Origin: Amylibacter marinus
GTDB lineage: Bacteria; Pseudomonadota; Alphaproteobacteria; Rhodobacterales; Rhodobacteraceae
NCBI RefSeq assembly: GCF_030160015.1
Contig: NZ_BSNN01000002.1
Location: 868,001 to 932,000 of the forward strand
Direction of reading: 5' to 3'
Length of the DNA stretch: 64,000 nucleotides
Both the position numbers and the translations under genes were made by a program. Position 1 is the first letter of the stretch. The number at the start of each line of letters is the position of its first letter. The notes under the pieces were generated by a model. It ran no database searches and was not told the DNA's origin. It saw nothing but the letters and a program-made list of their open reading frames with translations. Below, in pieces: positions 10,049-19,874 of the stretch.

Positions 10049-10609
10049 ATGATTTCACAAAGCAAAAAATCCATTTGTGTCTATTGCGCCCATCGCGACG
10101 GCACGCGACCTGAATACCTACAAGCCGCCGTCGCAACCGGTGAGTTAATCGCAAAACGTGGGCATCGATTGGTCTATGGCGCGGGTGACATTGGGTTAAT
10201 GGGTGCCGTTGCACAGGGCGCGCAGGACTGCGGCGGGGATACCTTTGGCGTGATCCCACAACACCTGATGCGTGGCGAGGTCGCGAAACGTGATCTTTCG
10301 ACGCTGGTGGTTACCGAAAACATGCACGAGCGTAAAAAGATCATGGTCATGAATGCAGATGCATTTGTTCTGTTGCCCGGTGGATTGGGATCGCTGGACG
10401 AATTTTTCGAATTGATCACATGGCGCCAATTAGGCCTGCATCAAAAGCCCTGTTTCATAATAAATACCGCGGGTTATTGGGATCATCTGATCGCACTGAT
10501 CAATCACCAAATCGCCGAGGGATTCGTACCAGAGGGGAATACCCAATACTTTCGCGTGCTTGAAACAGTTTCTGACCTTGATTTTGCCCTTGCAGATCAC
10601 TTTTCTTGA
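10049..10609 (+). CDS. LOG-family phosphoribohydrolase-like protein (TIGR00730 type)
   Basis: 186 residues, normal for LOG-type proteins, which in plants and some bacteria release the base from cytokinin or other nucleoside 5'-monophosphates. The Rossmann core shows VYGAGDIGLMGAVAQGA (about 46-62) and the nucleotide-binding motif LPGGLGSLDEFFE, where the consensus PGGxGTxxE has Ser in place of Thr. The bacterial substrate is unknown; AMP nucleosidase-like activity is a known alternative. The last 13 nt overlap the 3' end of rarD on the opposite strand. Confidence 0.9.
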   Translation: MISQSKKSICVYCAHRDGTRPEYLQAAVATGELIAKRGHRLVYGAGDIGLMGAVAQGAQDCGGDTFGVIPQHLMRGEVAKRDLSTLVVTENMHERKKIMVMNADAFVLLPGGLGSLDEFFELITWRQLGLHQKPCFIINTAGYWDHLIALINHQIAEGFVPEGNTQYFRVLETVSDLDFALADHFS

Positions 10610-11472
10610 CGCAGCGCTTCCCAAGAATAGATCCCCAACCCAAGCCAGATCAGCCCAAAGGCCAGCAAATGTTCCCCGCCAAAGGGTTCCATAAAGATCA
10701 GTGTTGCTAGAATAAACTGCAAGGTCGGGTTTACATATTGCACCAAACCAACGGTTGCCAAGCGCAGGCGCTTCATCGCATAGGCCATCAATACCAAGGG
10801 GCCGCCGGTTAGCACCCCCGAGAACATCAGCAACAGGGTATTCCAGCCTGTTCCAAACCAGCCGCCCTGTGCATCTACGACACCGCGCCAGCCCAAAAAA
10901 TGTACCCCAAGTAGCCAAATCAGCGCCAAGGGAAACAACAAGAGCACCTCCCAAAAAACCGATTGTTTCGGGCCCAAGCTCAGGGGCTTCTTAACCAAAC
11001 CATATAGACCAAACGTCAGCGCCAGCATCACCGACACCCATGGCAACTGCCCCTGTCCGATACTTAGAATTACAACGGCTAAACCAGCCAGAATAACCGC
11101 CGCCCATTGCATCCTACTGAGTTCTTCGCGCAGAAACAGTGCCCCCAAGACCACCGCCACCAAAGGGAACATGTAATACCCAAGGCTGGTCTGGGCCACA
11201 GCCCCAATTTGCACCGCATAAATAAACAGAAACCAATTCACGCTGATCAATACTGAGGCCGCCATAACCACCCAAATCTGACGCAGGGGCACCGCTACTA
11301 TGCGGCCCTCGATTCGCAACAATATCCCAATAAAACAAGCCGCCCATAGCGTGCGATGGCTAAGAACCTCTAGGGGTGGGATGTGGTCAATGGCGCGGTA
11401 ATACAGGGCCGAAAGCCCCCAAATACAGCAGGCCAAGCCCATGGCGCATACCGCCTTTACGTCTTCCTTCAT
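10597..11472 (-). CDS. rarD: RarD-type EamA family permease
   Basis: 291 residues from the chosen ATG; ten hydrophobic segments in two EamA repeats. Early residues GLACCIWGLSALYYRAI and HRTLWAACFIGILL match the RarD subgroup, whose substrate is uncertain (named after chloramphenicol sensitivity). The frame is open up to a TTG at 11499, but that would place the start inside the upstream terminator tail; the ATG at 11472, preceded by GGAAA, gives the usual N-terminus MKEDVKA. It converges with the LOG gene and follows sodB on the same strand, separated by a terminator. Confidence 0.88.
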   Translation of the reverse strand: MKEDVKAVCAMGLACCIWGLSALYYRAIDHIPPLEVLSHRTLWAACFIGILLRIEGRIVAVPLRQIWVVMAASVLISVNWFLFIYAVQIGAVAQTSLGYYMFPLVAVVLGALFLREELSRMQWAAVILAGLAVVILSIGQGQLPWVSVMLALTFGLYGLVKKPLSLGPKQSVFWEVLLLFPLALIWLLGVHFLGWRGVVDAQGGWFGTGWNTLLLMFSGVLTGGPLVLMAYAMKRLRLATVGLVQYVNPTLQFILATLIFMEPFGGEHLLAFGLIWLGLGIYSWEALRQEK

Positions 11473-11493
11473 CGGGGTTTCCATTCGCCATTT

Positions 11494-11529
11494 GGGCAAA
11501 AATAAACCCCGCTGACGGATCAGCGGGGT
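11494..11529 (-). terminator. Rho-independent terminator downstream of sodB
   Basis: A perfect 10-bp GC-rich stem, ACCCCGCTGA at 11506-11515 and TCAGCGGGGT at 11520-11529, with a CGGA loop. Read on the minus strand it is followed by TTTATTTTTG. It lies about 135 bp past the sodB stop and just before rarD, isolating the two genes. Confidence 0.75.
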
Positions 11530-11662
11530 CTTTTGCTAATGCAACCTAAATCCGAAAATTTAGTCCTCCCGTTGCTCAGCGGTGTCTCAGGATTACAACA
11601 TCCATTCAATCTACTTGAGAGTCAACCATTTTTTGAACAAAATGGCCAATTCTGGTCAGGAT

Positions 11663-12271
11663 TTAAGCAGAAGTTAAACGCGCAGCTACATTTTCCCAGT
11701 TAACCAAGTTCTCTAGGAAGTTAGATAGGTAAACGGGGCGCTTATTCCGGAAATCGATGTAGTAGGAATGCTCCCAAACATCACAGCCCAACAAGGCAGT
11801 TTGACCGAAGCACAATGGATTCACACCATTTTCAGTCTTGGTGACAGCCAAGCTGCCATCAGCGTTCTTAACCAACCAGCACCAGCCAGAGCCGAACTGA
11901 CCAGCACCCGCAGCGGCGAAGGCATCTTTAAATGCTGCTACAGAACCAAAGCTTTCGACCAATGCCGCCTCTAACTCGCTGGGCATTTGACGACCAGAGG
12001 GGCCCATCATTTCCCAGAATTGGTTGTGGTTCCACAATTGTGAAATGTTGTTAAAGATACCGTTTTGCGCAACGGCGCTGGCATCATATGTGCCGGTGAT
12101 GATCTCTTCTAGTGATTTATCGGCCCATTCGGTGCCTTCGATCAATTTGTTGCCATTGGTTACATAGGCAGCGTGGTGCAGATCATGGTGGAATTCCATG
12201 GTTTCAGCGGACATGCCGCCCGCGGCCAGCGCATCATGTGCATAGGGTAGATCAGGAAGTTCAAAAGCCAT
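11663..12271 (-). CDS. sodB: Superoxide dismutase, Fe/Mn family
   Basis: 202 residues. Converts superoxide to hydrogen peroxide and oxygen in the cytoplasm. The start is the ATG at 12271, placed by a perfect GGAGG five to six bases upstream and by the family N-terminus MAFELPDLPY; an in-frame ATG at 12283 lies before that ribosome site. Metal ligands are visible: His28 in EFHHDLHH, His in LWNHNQFWEMM, and Asp and His in CDVWEHSYYIDFRN. The N-terminal half looks like iron-type enzymes; Fe versus Mn use cannot be fixed by eye. Terminator at 11494-11529. Confidence 0.95.
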   Translation of the reverse strand: MAFELPDLPYAHDALAAGGMSAETMEFHHDLHHAAYVTNGNKLIEGTEWADKSLEEIITGTYDASAVAQNGIFNNISQLWNHNQFWEMMGPSGRQMPSELEAALVESFGSVAAFKDAFAAAGAGQFGSGWCWLVKNADGSLAVTKTENGVNPLCFGQTALLGCDVWEHSYYIDFRNKRPVYLSNFLENLVNWENVAARLTSA

Positions 12272-12333
12272 TGGGGCCTCCATAGTTTGGTGATTTCGCC
12301 GAACTCTAAAACAAAGGGCTGGCGGTGGAAAGC

Positions 12334-12687
12334 TTAAACAGGGATTGCCGCAACTGCAACGCGGCGCCCTTCGGATAACAAAACATTAAATGTACGACAG
12401 GCACTGGGGCTGGACATAATCTCATAGGGCACCTCGGCGTGATCCAGTGCATCGCGCAATGCCCGCGACAGGGGCACCAGATTGGGCCCCATACCAATCA
12501 GCAAAACGTCAACATGCGCCTGTGATTGAATCAAAGGCTCAAAATCCTCTAGCCCTTGCCAAGCGCGCACCCCAGAAGGGGTGACAAACACTGGCCCCGA
12601 CAGAACTTTTTCATCCACACGGAAAAATCCAGGCCCATAGGCATCTATGGGCAACTGATTGGAAAATGTGATTTCGTTCACTTGCAT
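12334..12687 (-). CDS. Mth938-like (DUF498) domain protein
   Basis: 117 residues, a full single-domain Mth938/NDUFAF3-like protein. Features are the N-terminal beta strands around DAYGPGFFRVDE, VDVLLIGMGP (about 62-71) and the C-terminal ACRTFNVLLSEGRRVAVAAIP. The mitochondrial relative NDUFAF3 is a complex I assembly factor, and bacterial homologues commonly sit beside secDF, as here. Molecular function in bacteria is not established. It lies upstream of sodB by 62 bp and downstream of the TauE-like gene by 37 bp. Confidence 0.9.
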   Translation of the reverse strand: MQVNEITFSNQLPIDAYGPGFFRVDEKVLSGPVFVTPSGVRAWQGLEDFEPLIQSQAHVDVLLIGMGPNLVPLSRALRDALDHAEVPYEIMSSPSACRTFNVLLSEGRRVAVAAIPV

Positions 12688-12724
12688 AACGTGGTTTTAC
12701 CCAGCTTTGCCATTGCGCGCAATT

Positions 12725-13477
12725 CTATTCACCAAAACCCCAAATAGGCAGGCCAGCGATCGCGCTGCTGGCGATCAAAATAAAGGCAACGCGGCGGTAT
12801 TGGGCCTCTTTGGCAGGGTTAAATATCCACGTTCCCATCATGCCTGCAATTGCATAGGGCACAGATAAGACAGCCCCAATCAGCAAGGGTAACGCCAGCA
12901 GCAAGCCCTTTAGGGCGAAGATAAGGATGCTCAGAATATCAATCAAAAATAGATAAAGGATCATATTGCCGCGGATCACCTGTGGTGCACGCGGGCTGGA
13001 CATATAGGACAGGATTACCGGTGGCCCTGGCAGGGCTGCAATCCCACCCAAAAATCCGCCAGCCCAACCAACCACCACAGTCAGAACATCACTCAGCGGG
13101 TTACGATAGCGCCAGCCACTACCCAGCAGGGCCAGCATGCCCAGCGCAAGGATTGAGACCAACCAACGAAACACCAACGGGTCCAACAGCAAAAGCAAAT
13201 ATATCCCCACCGGCAGGCCGAGTATCGCGCCAACCCCCAACAGCCCCACGTCCCGTGGCTCGCCATCGCGCCACGCGCGGGGCAACAGCACCAAAGGCCC
13301 AAATATATCAAAAGCCATTAACATCAGAATACAGTGAACTGGTTCCGCAACCCCCGCAGCAATTGGCATAAATACCATCGAGGTGCCAAAGCCAGCAAAC
13401 CCGCGCACCAGCCCAGCTAGAAAAACCGCTAAAACCAAAATCCATAAGCCATCATAACTGATGGCTTGCCAGAGCAT
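12725..13477 (-). CDS. TauE/SafE-family membrane permease
   Basis: 250 residues with seven to eight hydrophobic segments. The first repeat begins VLAVFLAGLVRGFAGFGTSMVFMP, the TauE/SafE signature, and a second copy appears at WAGGFLGGIAALPGPPVILSYM. Members are proposed to export sulfite, sulfonates or related anions; the substrate here is unknown. Its start overlaps the secF stop by one base, so it is probably part of the yajC-secD-secF transcript. Confidence 0.88.
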   Translation of the reverse strand: MLWQAISYDGLWILVLAVFLAGLVRGFAGFGTSMVFMPIAAGVAEPVHCILMLMAFDIFGPLVLLPRAWRDGEPRDVGLLGVGAILGLPVGIYLLLLLDPLVFRWLVSILALGMLALLGSGWRYRNPLSDVLTVVVGWAGGFLGGIAALPGPPVILSYMSSPRAPQVIRGNMILYLFLIDILSILIFALKGLLLALPLLIGAVLSVPYAIAGMMGTWIFNPAKEAQYRRVAFILIASSAIAGLPIWGFGE

Positions 13478-14445
13478 CAGGCGTCAATACCGGCGAATTG
13501 CGTACCCGCCTTGCCGTCATTGGTTTTGTCCCAATCGCGCTTTACATCAAGACGCAATAGAATGGCTGATGCTACGAATACAGATGAATAGGTCCCCACA
13601 ATCACGCCCCAAATCATCGCAAAGACAAAACCGCGAATAACATCGCCACCCAGCACAAACAGGCTGATCAGGGCAATGAGCGTGGTGATTGAGGTCATCA
13701 CGGTTCGGCTTAGGGTTTCGTTGATTGATTGGTTCAGAACGTCTTTCAACAGCTTCTTTTTATACTTGCGCAAGTTTTCCCGCACGCGGTCAAATACCAC
13801 CACCGTATCATTCAAGGAGTAGCCAACAATCGTTAGCAAAGCCGCGATAATAGCTAGATCAAATTTGATCTGTAGCAGGCTGAATATCCCAATGGTCAGC
13901 ACGATATCATGCACCAAGGCCGCCACGGCTCCCACCGAAAACTGCCATTCAAAACGCAACCAAATATAGAATAACACCGCAGATACCGCCGCCAACACCG
14001 CGATTACGGCACTTTTAACCAGCTCGCCAGATACCTCGGGGCCAATGCTCTCGGTTTGTGGGAATGTCATATTTGGATCGATCCCAAGCAATGCATCCTT
14101 TACCGCCTTAACTGTATCCACAGACGCCGCTTCTTCGCCCTCTTGGGTTTCAAAACGGATCTGCGTGGCATTCAAATCATCGCGCAGGGGATCTTTAATT
14201 TCGATTACCGAAATATCGCCCAGCTCTAATGTCTCTAATACCGCGCGATAGGCCGCCACATCGACCACCTGTGTAGAATCCGTACGGATGGTTGTACCAC
14301 CCCGGAAATCAATGCCGTAATTCAACCCCATAGTAAAAAACAGAATAATCGAGGCAATCATTGCCAAAATCGATGCCCCAAAGGTCGCTTTGGTGATTTT
14401 GAAAAAATCAACGCTTGTTTCAGCGGGAACCAGTTTCAATCGCAT
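13477..14445 (-). CDS. secF: Protein translocase accessory subunit SecF
   Basis: 322 residues. TM1 (about 20-42) precedes the conserved NYGIDFRGGT; a periplasmic domain follows to about 140, then five membrane helices including GYSLNDTVVVFDRVREN (about 205-221). SecF works with SecD and YajC to drive late steps of Sec export using the proton gradient. It is 10 bp downstream of secD. The C-terminal tail ends in a short polar stretch. Confidence 0.97.
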   Translation of the reverse strand: MRLKLVPAETSVDFFKITKATFGASILAMIASIILFFTMGLNYGIDFRGGTTIRTDSTQVVDVAAYRAVLETLELGDISVIEIKDPLRDDLNATQIRFETQEGEEAASVDTVKAVKDALLGIDPNMTFPQTESIGPEVSGELVKSAVIAVLAAVSAVLFYIWLRFEWQFSVGAVAALVHDIVLTIGIFSLLQIKFDLAIIAALLTIVGYSLNDTVVVFDRVRENLRKYKKKLLKDVLNQSINETLSRTVMTSITTLIALISLFVLGGDVIRGFVFAMIWGVIVGTYSSVFVASAILLRLDVKRDWDKTNDGKAGTQFAGIDA

Positions 14446-14455
14446 GTCTTTGCTC

Positions 14456-16117
14456 CTAAACTTCTATGGTTTTTGGGTTTTTGCTGCGCATCCAGATGGA
14501 TATCAACAGGCGGGTCACCCAAATTGCGGTAAAGACCGAGGTGATAATCCCCAAGCCCAATGTGATAGAGAAGCCCCTAACAGGACCAGACCCAAAGGCC
14601 AGTAGAATAAAGGCCGCGATCAACGTGGTGATATTGGCATCAATAATCGCACTAAAGGCACGCTCGTAGCCCAACTCGATGGCGCGCACAGGACTCTTGG
14701 CTTTCTTCAGCTCTTCGCGAATACGCTCAAACACCAATACATTGGCATCCACCGCCATACCGATTGTCAAAACAATCCCCGCAATCCCCGGCAGGGTCAG
14801 CGTCGCACCGATGATGCTCAGCAATGCAAAAATCAAAGCCACGTTTACAATCAACGCGATATTCGCAAACAATCCAAACAGACCATAGCTCAGCACCATA
14901 AACACCAGCACCGCAATAAACGCCACGATACAGGCCCGCTTGCCCGCATCAATACTGTCTTGGCCCAAATCTGGCCCAACGGTTTGTTCCTGTAAATAGA
15001 TCAGCTCTGCGGGCAAAGCACCTGCGCGCAGCTGAATAGACAAGAGTGTCGTGCTTTCTACAGTGAAATTACCAGTGATAATGCCAGAACCGCCTGGGAT
15101 ATGGCTTTGAATTGTAGGGGCGGATACAACTTCGTTGTCCAACACAATAGCAAAGGGCCTACCGATATTATTGGCAGTATATTCGCCAAAAATACGCCCC
15201 CCTGTTGGATTCAAACGAAAACTTACCGCTGGGCTGTTGTTTTGATCGAACGAAGGCTGTGCATCAACCAAATGCTCGCCAGATATCACAGGTGTTTTCT
15301 TTAAAGCGTAGTAAACCCCAGGTTCATCAATAGAGGGAGCCAAGAACTGACGAGACGTAACCCGCGTCGCCGCATCCTGCGTGCGCCCCTCGACCGCATG
15401 AAACGTCAGCTTCGCAGTTTTACCAATGATTTCTTTCAATTCCTCGGCAGATCCAACACCGGGCACTTGGATCAAAATACGATCTTCGCCTTGGCGTTGA
15501 ATGGTCGGTTCACGTGTGCCCGCCTCGTCTACACGGCGGCGAATGATTTCCAAGGATTGATCCATAGTACGGGTATTTGTGGCGAGCCGCTCTGCCTCGG
15601 ATAATTGCACAATCACCGTATCGCCTGCGCTGGATACATCAATGTCATTGGCACCCGCACCAGACAGGCTAACAACTGGGGTTGCCAATCCGCGCACAAC
15701 CTCTACGGCGCGTGCGATGTTTTCTGGATTTGAAATCCGAACACGCAATTCTGAATCCGGCCCATCGGCGCGGCGGATCGTACCGATGGTCTCGCGCTCT
15801 TCGCGCAGCGCATCACGCACCACAGGCCAGTAGCTGTCCATGCGGGCGGTATAAACCTGTTCCACCTGAACCTCGGCCAACAAATGCGCACCCCCGCGCA
15901 AATCCAAGCCCAAATTCACCAGACTAGCTGGCAAGAAGCTGGGCCAATCAGCGGCCTTTACGGTTAGTTCTTCTGAACTTTGGCCGGCCTCTATGGCGGC
16001 GCGGGCATCATTCACCTGCTCTACACGGGAATAAAACCCATTTGGCAAGGCAAACAAAAACCCAAGGAGCACAACGCCCCAGATCAACAGCTTCTTCGAC
16101 AGTGAAAATTGCAACAT
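14456..16117 (-). CDS. secD: Protein translocase accessory subunit SecD
   Basis: 553 residues. TM1 at the N-terminus is followed by the first SecD signature LGLDLRGGAHLLAEV (about 69-83), the large periplasmic P1 domain with VQVPGVGSAEELKEIIGKT, and a C-terminal bundle of five helices containing GMAVDANVLVFERIREE. Partner of SecF and YajC at the Sec translocon. It sits between yajC (27 bp upstream) and secF. Confidence 0.97.
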   Translation of the reverse strand: MLQFSLSKKLLIWGVVLLGFLFALPNGFYSRVEQVNDARAAIEAGQSSEELTVKAADWPSFLPASLVNLGLDLRGGAHLLAEVQVEQVYTARMDSYWPVVRDALREERETIGTIRRADGPDSELRVRISNPENIARAVEVVRGLATPVVSLSGAGANDIDVSSAGDTVIVQLSEAERLATNTRTMDQSLEIIRRRVDEAGTREPTIQRQGEDRILIQVPGVGSAEELKEIIGKTAKLTFHAVEGRTQDAATRVTSRQFLAPSIDEPGVYYALKKTPVISGEHLVDAQPSFDQNNSPAVSFRLNPTGGRIFGEYTANNIGRPFAIVLDNEVVSAPTIQSHIPGGSGIITGNFTVESTTLLSIQLRAGALPAELIYLQEQTVGPDLGQDSIDAGKRACIVAFIAVLVFMVLSYGLFGLFANIALIVNVALIFALLSIIGATLTLPGIAGIVLTIGMAVDANVLVFERIREELKKAKSPVRAIELGYERAFSAIIDANITTLIAAFILLAFGSGPVRGFSITLGLGIITSVFTAIWVTRLLISIWMRSKNPKTIEV

Positions 16118-16144
16118 AGAAATGGGCCTATTCAGAAAACGATA

Positions 16145-16474
16145 TTATTTAGCGGGCTCGGTCTTGTTCAGCACATGTGTAATTGTACTTTGGATCAGCT
16201 TAACCTTGGTGCCAGCTGCGATTTCCACCTCGATCTCGTTTTCACCCTCGGCGCCAACCTTGACAACCTTGGCAACGATTCCACCGGCGGTCACAACCTT
16301 GTCGCCCTTACGCAGTGCCTTTACCATCGCCTGATGTTCTTTGATCTTCTTTTGTTGTGGGCGGATCATCAAGAAATACATGATCGCGAAAATCATAACA
16401 AACGGAATAACTCCGCCAATGCCACTTCCGAAACCGCCACCAGCGGCCTGTGCGTATGCAGGTGATGCAAACAT
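16145..16474 (-). CDS. yajC: Preprotein translocase subunit YajC
   Basis: 109 residues. A single membrane helix (VIPFVMIFAIMYFLMI, about 23-38) is followed by the diagnostic RPQQKKIKEHQ and a small beta-rich cytoplasmic domain (GDKVVTAGGIVAKVVKV). The N-terminus MFASPAYAQAAGGG resembles a cleavable signal end but is usual for alphaproteobacterial YajC. First gene of the yajC-secDF set; divergent from serS across 199 bp that should hold both promoters. Confidence 0.96.
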   Translation of the reverse strand: MFASPAYAQAAGGGFGSGIGGVIPFVMIFAIMYFLMIRPQQKKIKEHQAMVKALRKGDKVVTAGGIVAKVVKVGAEGENEIEVEIAAGTKVKLIQSTITHVLNKTEPAK

Positions 16475-16673
16475 AATATATCCCTTATTTTACTATGGGC
16501 CTTGGCCCCAAGAATCTTAACTGAAAGATACCTATAGGCCATAGAGCACAGTTGCAAGACATGACAGATCACGCATTATTCAACCAGCTACACGCTTTGG
16601 CATAAATCCCCCTTAACCTCTGGGGCAATTTGGTGCATAACCGCGCCAAACACATTCATCTCAAGGTAAGATC

Positions 16674-17966
16674 ATGCACGATATCCGCGCCATTCGCGAA
16701 AACCCCGCCGAATTTGATGCCGCATTGGCCCGCCGAGGTGTTGCGCCTATTTCGTCCCAGATTTTGGCCATCGATACCGCACGGCGCGAAAAAATCACCC
16801 GCGCAGAGGCCGCGTTGGCAGAACGCAACGCCGCGTCTAAAAACGTCGGTGCTGCCAAGGCCTCGGGGAACGATGCTGAGTTCGAACGCCTACGCGCGCT
16901 GGTCAGCCAGAAAAAGGCCGAGATCGCCACATTGGACGAAGAGGCCAAGGCCGAGGACGCCAAACTGAATGATCTATTACTTACCATCCCTAACCTGCCC
17001 TACGCCGATGTGCCTGATGGCACCGATGAAAACGACAATGTAGAGGTTCACAAGCATGGCACGCCGCCAACGCTTGATTTTGATGCAGTAGAACATTTTG
17101 ATATCCCGGCAGTGCGCCGTGGCATGGATTTTGAAACAGCGGCTAAATTATCAGGATCTCGCTTTGTCATCCTATCGGGTGCCGTGGCGCGTATTCACCG
17201 CGCGTTGGCGCAATTCATGCTGGATACACATACAGGTGAAAATGGCCTAACAGAGATCAACGCCCCCGTTCTGGTACGCGACGAGGCCATGATGGGCACC
17301 GGGCAGTTGCCGAAATTTTCCGAAGACAGCTACCAAACCACCAATGGCTGGTGGCTGATCCCGACATCCGAGGTCAGCCTGACAAACATCGTGTCGAGCC
17401 ACACCCTAGACGAAGACAGCCTGCCGCGCCGCTACACGGCACATTCGCTGTGCTTTAGATCAGAAGCTGGCAGTGCGGGGCGTGATACATCAGGTATGTT
17501 ACGCCAGCACCAATTCGAAAAGGTCGAAATGGTATCCGTAACCAAACCCGAGGAGTCAGACGCAGAGCTGGCCCGCATGACCAAATGTGCTGAGGGTATT
17601 TTGGAGAAACTGGGGTTGGCCTATCGCACGGTTACCCTATGCACGGGTGACATGGGATTTGGGGCGCGTCGCACCAATGATATCGAGGTTTGGTTGCCCG
17701 GTCAAAACACCTACCGCGAGATCAGCTCTTGTTCCACATGTGGCGATTTTCAGGCACGGCGCATGAATGCGCGTTTTAAACGCGCCGGCGAAAAGAAACC
17801 AGAATTCTTGCATACGCTGAATGGATCAGGATTGGCCGTTGGGCGCTGTTTGATCGCAGTTTTGGAAAATGGCCAACAGGCCGATGGGTCTGTGAAATTG
17901 CCAGAGGTACTGCACAGCTATCTAGGTGGAAAGACAACAATCCAGCCAGATGGTACCCTAGCCTAA
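16674..17966 (+). CDS. serS: Seryl-tRNA synthetase
   Basis: 430 residues, standard length. The N-terminal antiparallel coiled coil (about 28-100, rich in Ala/Glu/Lys) binds the long variable arm of tRNA-Ser. The class II core shows motif 2 [16 protein letters not shown] (about 260-275) and motif 3 [18 protein letters not shown] near 386-403. It is monocistronic, followed by a strong bidirectional terminator. Confidence 0.98.
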   Translation: MHDIRAIRENPAEFDAALARRGVAPISSQILAIDTARREKITRAEAALAERNAASKNVGAAKASGNDAEFERLRALVSQKKAEIATLDEEAKAEDAKLNDLLLTIPNLPYADVPDGTDENDNVEVHKHGTPPTLDFDAVEHFDIPAVRRGMDFETAAKLSGSRFVILSGAVARIHRALAQFMLDTHTGENGLTEINAPVLVRDEAMMGTGQLPKFSEDSYQTTNGWWLIPTSEVSLTNIVSSHTLDEDSLPRRYTAHSLCFRSEAGSAGRDTSGMLRQHQFEKVEMVSVTKPEESDAELARMTKCAEGILEKLGLAYRTVTLCTGDMGFGARRTNDIEVWLPGQNTYREISSCSTCGDFQARRMNARFKRAGEKKPEFLHTLNGSGLAVGRCLIAVLENGQQADGSVKLPEVLHSYLGGKTTIQPDGTLA

Positions 17967-18005
17967 TTATCAGGCCTAATACCCCAGCCCAAAATCAGCA
18001 TAATA

Positions 18006-18032
18006 AAAAGGCCCCTGAAATCGGGGCCTTTT
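18006..18032. terminator. Bidirectional terminator between serS and the 5'-nucleotidase gene
   Basis: AAAAGGCCCC at 18006-18015 pairs with GGGGCCTTTT at 18023-18032 around a 7-nt loop, with flanking A and T runs on both sides. It lies between two convergent genes and can serve both. Confidence 0.82.
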
Positions 18033-18048
18033 CTTTTAGTGATAAATA

Positions 18049-19623
18049 TTATTTTTGGGTGATACGGCCATCGGTATAGGCGGCGTAATCACCTGATGCG
18101 GCCATATATTCCGCAACCACATCTGCCAAATCAGGGCCAAAATCATAGGCATTGGCGGCTGTTGTAAACATCTTATAGCCATCGCCGCCACCGCGCACAT
18201 AGTTGTTGGACACCACCCCATAGGTCGCCTCAGGATCAATCGCCACAAAGCCACCATCCTGTGCAACCATCACATCTGATACGCGGCCTTCATTTGGTGC
18301 CACAGACATATCCCACGTGAACTTCAAACCAGCAACCTGCGGGAAGCGCCCCTTCACCTCTTCAACTTGCGATACGCCATTTTCCAGCGCATCAATCACC
18401 GTTTGCCCTGATACTTCAAAGGTAGAAAGCGTGTTTTGGAAAGGCAGCACGGTCAAAACTTCGCCCATGGTAACCGGGCCCGTGTCCATAGAGGCCCGCA
18501 CACCGCCCGAATTTTGGATCGCTATGGAAATGCCCTGATCCTTAACCCGCGCCAACATCGCATCAGCAATCAAGTTGCCCATAGCACATTCCTGCACACG
18601 GCACACGGCGCGGTCCCCCTCGATGTCCGCCGCCGAAGATGCCACAACCCGTTCGCGGATTTCTTGCAATGGTTTTGCCAATTCCCCGATGCGGGCCTTG
18701 GTCGCGGCATCCTCAACAACAGCGGCATCAATCACAATCGGTTCACCCACTGCGGTCTTGATCTTGCCTTCATCATCAAAGGTTACGTTTAATTCACCCA
18801 AGAACTTACCATAGGCGTAGGCCTGAACCACAGCTGTATCGCCTACCATTGTTGGATAGGCACCCTTAGCGCGTTCGTTTGTATTGGACAGCAATGTATT
18901 GGAATGCCCCCCCACGATCACATCCACACCGGTAACTTCGGCGGCGACCTTTAGGTCCACATCATATCCAGAGTGCGATAAAACGACGATTTTGTTCACG
19001 CCCATGGCGCTCAAGCGATCGACCTCGCCCTGCACCGCCGCTACCGGATCACTAAAGGTTACGTTCTTACCTGGGCTGGCCAGCTCGTCTGTATCCTCTG
19101 GCGTCAAGCCGATCATCCCGATCTTCTCGCCACCGCGTTCGATCACCGTAGACTTAAGCAATTTTTCCGCCAGCAATGGCTCTTGTGTTACGTCCGCATT
19201 CGACATCAAAACAGGAAAATTCACCGCATCCATGAATCCGCGTAGAACTTCTGGGCCATCATCGAATTCATGATTGCCCACGGTCATGCCATCATAGCCC
19301 ATCTTGTTCATCATCTCGGCGGCGACTTTACCCTTGTAATAGGTGTAAAATAGCGTGCCTTGGAATTGGTCACCCCCATCCACAAGGATGGAATTATTTG
19401 ACCGCGCCCGCGCATCGGCCACCGCATTCACCAATCGCGCAGACCCGCCAAAGCATTTGCCCTCTTGGTTGTCTTCTTCGTTACACCCGCTGTCGTATTT
19501 GCTGATCGGTTCAAAGCGTGCGTGAAAATCATTGGTGTGTAGCACTGTCAGAGTGTAGTCGGCCATCGCCGCATGGGCAGAAACAGCCAAAACAGCCGCA
19601 GAGGATAAAAGTTTAATAGACAT
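18049..19623 (-). CDS. Periplasmic 5'-nucleotidase / metallophosphatase
   Basis: 524 residues. A Sec signal peptide (about 1-21, ending HAAMA) is followed by the dimetal phosphoesterase domain: LHTNDFHARFEP (about 29-40), DGGDQFQGT, TVGNHEFDDG, LSHSGYDVD and VGGHSNT. The C-terminal 5'-nucleotidase domain contains NSGGVRASMDTGPVTMGEV and the substrate-stacking region GLKFTWD. UshA-type enzymes dephosphorylate extracellular nucleotides or UDP-sugars so the nucleoside can be imported. Four cysteines in the segment around 47-60 and the CRVQECAMGN motif suggest disulfides. Monocistronic, sharing the terminator with serS. Confidence 0.93.
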   Translation of the reverse strand: MSIKLLSSAAVLAVSAHAAMADYTLTVLHTNDFHARFEPISKYDSGCNEEDNQEGKCFGGSARLVNAVADARARSNNSILVDGGDQFQGTLFYTYYKGKVAAEMMNKMGYDGMTVGNHEFDDGPEVLRGFMDAVNFPVLMSNADVTQEPLLAEKLLKSTVIERGGEKIGMIGLTPEDTDELASPGKNVTFSDPVAAVQGEVDRLSAMGVNKIVVLSHSGYDVDLKVAAEVTGVDVIVGGHSNTLLSNTNERAKGAYPTMVGDTAVVQAYAYGKFLGELNVTFDDEGKIKTAVGEPIVIDAAVVEDAATKARIGELAKPLQEIRERVVASSAADIEGDRAVCRVQECAMGNLIADAMLARVKDQGISIAIQNSGGVRASMDTGPVTMGEVLTVLPFQNTLSTFEVSGQTVIDALENGVSQVEEVKGRFPQVAGLKFTWDMSVAPNEGRVSDVMVAQDGGFVAIDPEATYGVVSNNYVRGGGDGYKMFTTAANAYDFGPDLADVVAEYMAASGDYAAYTDGRITQK

Positions 19624-19874
19624 CTATGTCTCCCTTATTTTGGGCTTTGGCAGAGTGCAGGCCCATCAAATGAACATGGTAAACAGGTTATATAACAATA
19701 CTATGACATCGCTCTCCGATTCCCCAAAGCGTTAATATTTGGCCCTAGGATAAACCCTGCGTTGCTTTGTGCACCTGCGAGTCCCATGCGCAACGCCCAT
19801 CGGTTTTTTATGCTAGGTGTCTTTTCACGAGCTCTAAACTGGTCTAGCACATATTAAAACAGTCGGGCGAGCGG

